Of a stretch of 7,933 bases of DNA, positions 5,596-7,933 are shown piece after piece (the first letter of the stretch is position 1; each line of letters opens with the position of its first letter). The DNA is from Bacteroidales bacterium UBA3382 (GTDB lineage Bacteria; Bacteroidota; Bacteroidia; Bacteroidales; UBA932). Location: positions 1 to 7,933 of the forward strand of contig DEPW01000052.1 of assembly GCA_002358965.1 (NCBI GenBank), read 5' to 3'. A program made the position numbers and the translations under genes. A model generated the notes under the pieces. It saw nothing but the letters and a program-made list of their open reading frames with translations. It did no database searches and was not told where the DNA came from.

Positions 5596-5603
5596 TAAAT
5601 TTG
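5596..5603 (+). promoter_or_regulatory. -7 promoter box of the GH2 gene
   Basis: TAAATTTG matches TAnnTTTG and lies 37 bp before the GH2 ATG. The -33 position, 21 bp upstream, falls in the T-run of the preceding terminator and has only T-rich sequence with no clear TTG. Transcription would start near 5610. The leader from 5618 to 5640 contains no G and only one T, and no Shine-Dalgarno. Confidence 0.5.
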
Positions 5604-5640
5604 TAAGATTTGAAACGACAACCACCAACAAACTCAAACA

Positions 5641-7933
5641 ATGACACCAATCAAGCACATCCTGACCTTAGCTTTGGCGATATGCCCACTATCGGCATCA
5701 GCTCAGCTTCCTTATTGGAAAGACCTGTGCGTCACCACAGTAAACGGTGATGCCCAACGTACTGAACTGATATTCTATCCGACAGAAGACTCAGCGGCCA
5801 TGCAGGCTTTCGAGAAAAGCCCCTATTACCGCAGCCTCAACGGACAATGGAAATTCAGGTATTTCGATTCCCAGAAACAGATTCCGGACAGGATTGAACA
5901 TACTTCAGCATCCGACGCCGCATCCTGGAGCGACATTAAAGTACCAGGCAACTGGGAAATGCAAGGATTCGGGACGGCAATATACGTAAACCAGAAATAC
6001 GAATTCGCCACCAAGAACCCAAATCCGCCGTCCCTCCCGGAAGATACTCCTGCAGGAGTCTATTTCAGGACCTTCGATGTACCGGAATCATGGGACGGAA
6101 GGGAAATATTCCTGAACATATGCGGGGCTAAATCAGGTGTCTACGTCTATGTCAACGGAAATGAGACAGGATATGCCTGCGATTCCAAGGATCTTGTCCG
6201 TTACAATATCACGCCGTATCTCCGTCCGGGACAGAACGATCTGGTGATAAAGATAACAAGATGGAGTGCAGGATCCTACCTCGAATGCATGGACTTCTGG
6301 AGAATAAGCGGCATCGAGAGAGACGTCTACCTTTCATCGGAAAAAGAATCCACAGGATTTGACTTCGAAGTGGTTTCGACCCTCGATGACAGCCTGACAG
6401 ACGGGATTTTCGCACTCAGGATACTGACAGGAGCAGACACTCCGGTAGACTTTTCATATTGTCTGGAAGACAAATCAGGAAAAACGGTTTCCGAAGGAAA
6501 AGGAACGGTATCAGAATACAAAGAATTCACGGACACTATCCCGCAAGTAAGGAAATGGTCGGCTGAACACCCTGAACTCTACAGACTTATAATGTGCGTA
6601 AACGGCGAATACACCAGATTCAACGTCGGATTCAGGAAGTTCGAGATAAAAGACTGGACAGAAGGGAATACGGTCAAGGGCAGACAATGGAAGACTTTTC
6701 TGGTAAACGGACAGCCGGTAAAATTCAAAGGCGTGAACATGCATGAACACAACCCTTATACCGGACACTTCATTACACGGGAAGACCTGCTTGAAGACCT
6801 GACCCTCATGCGCAGGAGCAACATCAACGCCATCAGGCCCTGCCATTACCCTCTTCCGCGTTTCTTCTATGAACTGTGCGACAGTCTGGGATTCTATGTG
6901 TACTCCGAAGCGAATATCGAATCCCATGGCATGGGCTACAGCCTGGACAGGACGCTCGGGAACGCCCCGGCATGGTACAGCGCACACAGGGACCGGGTAA
7001 TGAACATGTATATGCGTACAAGGAACTATCCTTGCGTGACGATACTTTCTCTGGGCAACGAGGGAGGCAACGGCTACAACTTCTACCGCTGCTACGAAGA
7101 GATGAAGCTTCGCGAGCAGAACGGGATGAACCGTCCGGTATGCTATGAAAGAGCCATTCTGGAATGGAATACCGATATGTTCGTTCCGCAATACCCGGGC
7201 GCAGACTGGTTCCGCCGCATGGGAGAAAAGGGATGTGCGAAACCTGTATGCCCTTCAGAGTATTCCCACAGCATGGGAAATTCTACAGGATCGCTCGATC
7301 TGCAGTGGGAGTATATCTACCGGTACCCTAACCTTCAGGGAGGTTTCATCTGGGACTGGGTCGATCAGGGCATGGCGGCTACGGACAGCAACGGACGTCT
7401 GTTCTGGAAATACGGAGGAGACTATGGAAAGGACATGCCGAGCGACGGGAACTTCTGCTGCAACGGCCTTATCGGACCGGACAGGCTTCCACACCCTGCG
7501 CTTGAAGAAGTGAAACATGTCTACCAGGATATTGCCGTCACTCCTGAAAATCTGGAAAAAGGAATATTCAAAGTACTGAACAGGTTTTATTTCACGGATC
7601 TGAAGGATTATGAAATCAGGTATTCGATACAGGCTGACGGAAAGACCGTACGCAAGGGAAGCATCATCATTCCGGTCGGACCGCAGCAGGAAAAGACATT
7701 TACGGTAGAATATCCGCAGATGTCGCCGTCAAAGACATGGTACATAAATTTCGATATCGCCGACAAGGACGGACGCAGCCTCCTTCCTGCAGGATCCGTC
7801 GTAGCTACCGAACAGTTCCTGCTGAAGAAGTCTGAGCCTGCCCCTTATGCTTACGGAAACGGAAAGCCTTGCACGATAAGTGAAGATGAAAACACGATAA
7901 ACATAAAGTCTTACGCTGTAGAATTCGTGTTCG
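5641..7933 (+). CDS. Secreted GH2 beta-galactosidase, LacZ type (3' end outside window)
   Basis: Glycoside hydrolase that removes terminal beta-galactosyl residues, probably in the periplasm, as in Bacteroidetes glycan-use systems. I translated it by hand: 764 codons stay open to the edge with no stop or frameshift. A signal peptide (residues 1-21) ends in SASA before Q22, a signal peptidase I site. Domains in order: sugar-binding jelly roll (about 35-225), Ig-like domain (235-335), TIM barrel (about 338-625), second Ig-like domain (about 645-735), then the start of the C-terminal Bgal small-chain domain. Catalytic residues by comparison with E. coli LacZ: acid/base E474 in SLGNEGG, nucleophile E540 in PSEYSHSMGNS, Mg2+ ligands E427 and H429 (EANIESHG), with HYP at 402-404 and IWDWVDQG at 570-577. 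About 270 residues are missing to the right. LacZ-like GH2 enzymes in this phylum can act on various galactosides, so the natural substrate is open. Codons end mostly in A or C, unlike the left-hand + strand genes. Confidence 0.5.
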   Translation, partial: MTPIKHILTLALAICPLSASAQLPYWKDLCVTTVNGDAQRTELIFYPTEDSAAMQAFEKSPYYRSLNGQWKFRYFDSQKQIPDRIEHTSASDAASWSDIKVPGNWEMQGFGTAIYVNQKYEFATKNPNPPSLPEDTPAGVYFRTFDVPESWDGREIFLNICGAKSGVYVYVNGNETGYACDSKDLVRYNITPYLRPGQNDLVIKITRWSAGSYLECMDFWRISGIERDVYLSSEKESTGFDFEVVSTLDDSLTDGIFALRILTGADTPVDFSYCLEDKSGKTVSEGKGTVSEYKEFTDTIPQVRKWSAEHPELYRLIMCVNGEYTRFNVGFRKFEIKDWTEGNTVKGRQWKTFLVNGQPVKFKGVNMHEHNPYTGHFITREDLLEDLTLMRRSNINAIRPCHYPLPRFFYELCDSLGFYVYSEANIESHGMGYSLDRTLGNAPAWYSAHRDRVMNMYMRTRNYPCVTILSLGNEGGNGYNFYRCYEEMKLREQNGMNRPVCYERAILEWNTDMFVPQYPGADWFRRMGEKGCAKPVCPSEYSHSMGNSTGSLDLQWEYIYRYPNLQGGFIWDWVDQGMAATDSNGRLFWKYGGDYGKDMPSDGNFCCNGLIGPDRLPHPALEEVKHVYQDIAVTPENLEKGIFKVLNRFYFTDLKDYEIRYSIQADGKTVRKGSIIIPVGPQQEKTFTVEYPQMSPSKTWYINFDIADKDGRSLLPAGSVVATEQFLLKKSEPAPYAYGNGKPCTISEDENTINIKSYAVEFVF

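Overview
The window looks like chromosome from a member of the Bacteroidales (Bacteroidetes/Bacteroidota), possibly a Rikenellaceae-like gut commensal; the genus is a guess. The support is: Bacteroidetes-type promoter boxes (TAnnTTTG at the -7 region) before several genes, mostly absent Shine-Dalgarno sequences, a secreted LacZ-type GH2 beta-galactosidase whose mature N-terminus resembles Bacteroides homologues, and an ABC ATPase with the SDGE signature and altered Q-loop I associate with this phylum.

Layout. Positions 1-2756 hold a metal-handling block on the + strand: the C-terminal part of a FecCD-type siderophore/cobalamin permease, its ATPase (ATGA overlap), then after a 41-bp gap with its own promoter a cation diffusion facilitator (CDF) and a Fur-family regulator that overlaps it by one base and has a strong ribosome binding site. 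A 234-bp intergenic stretch follows, with an 82-bp imperfect inverted repeat and a promoter/operator-like palindrome, and then a SotB-type sugar/drug efflux MFS gene (2991-4169). On the - strand lie a small uncharacterised lipoprotein gene and mscL. A mirror-symmetric pair of divergent promoters, overlapping on the same 35 bp, separates mscL from tRNA-Ser(GGA). After the tRNA come a strong intrinsic terminator, a promoter with a G-free leader, and a GH2 beta-galactosidase gene that runs off the right edge.

How the genes fit together. The first block imports an iron chelate or corrinoid, exports divalent cations (probably zinc) and has a metal-sensing repressor that could set both. SotB and MscL are efflux and osmotic-safety functions. 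The GH2 enzyme belongs to periplasmic or surface glycan degradation and is probably the start of another operon. Codon third positions change from G/T-ending in the left + strand genes to A/C-ending in the GH2 gene, so the part right of the tRNA may have a different replication orientation or history.

I see no clear undescribed multi-gene system here. The most interesting items are regulatory: the symmetric overlapping promoter pair, the 82-bp inverted repeat after the Fur-family gene, and the palindrome over the sotB promoter.
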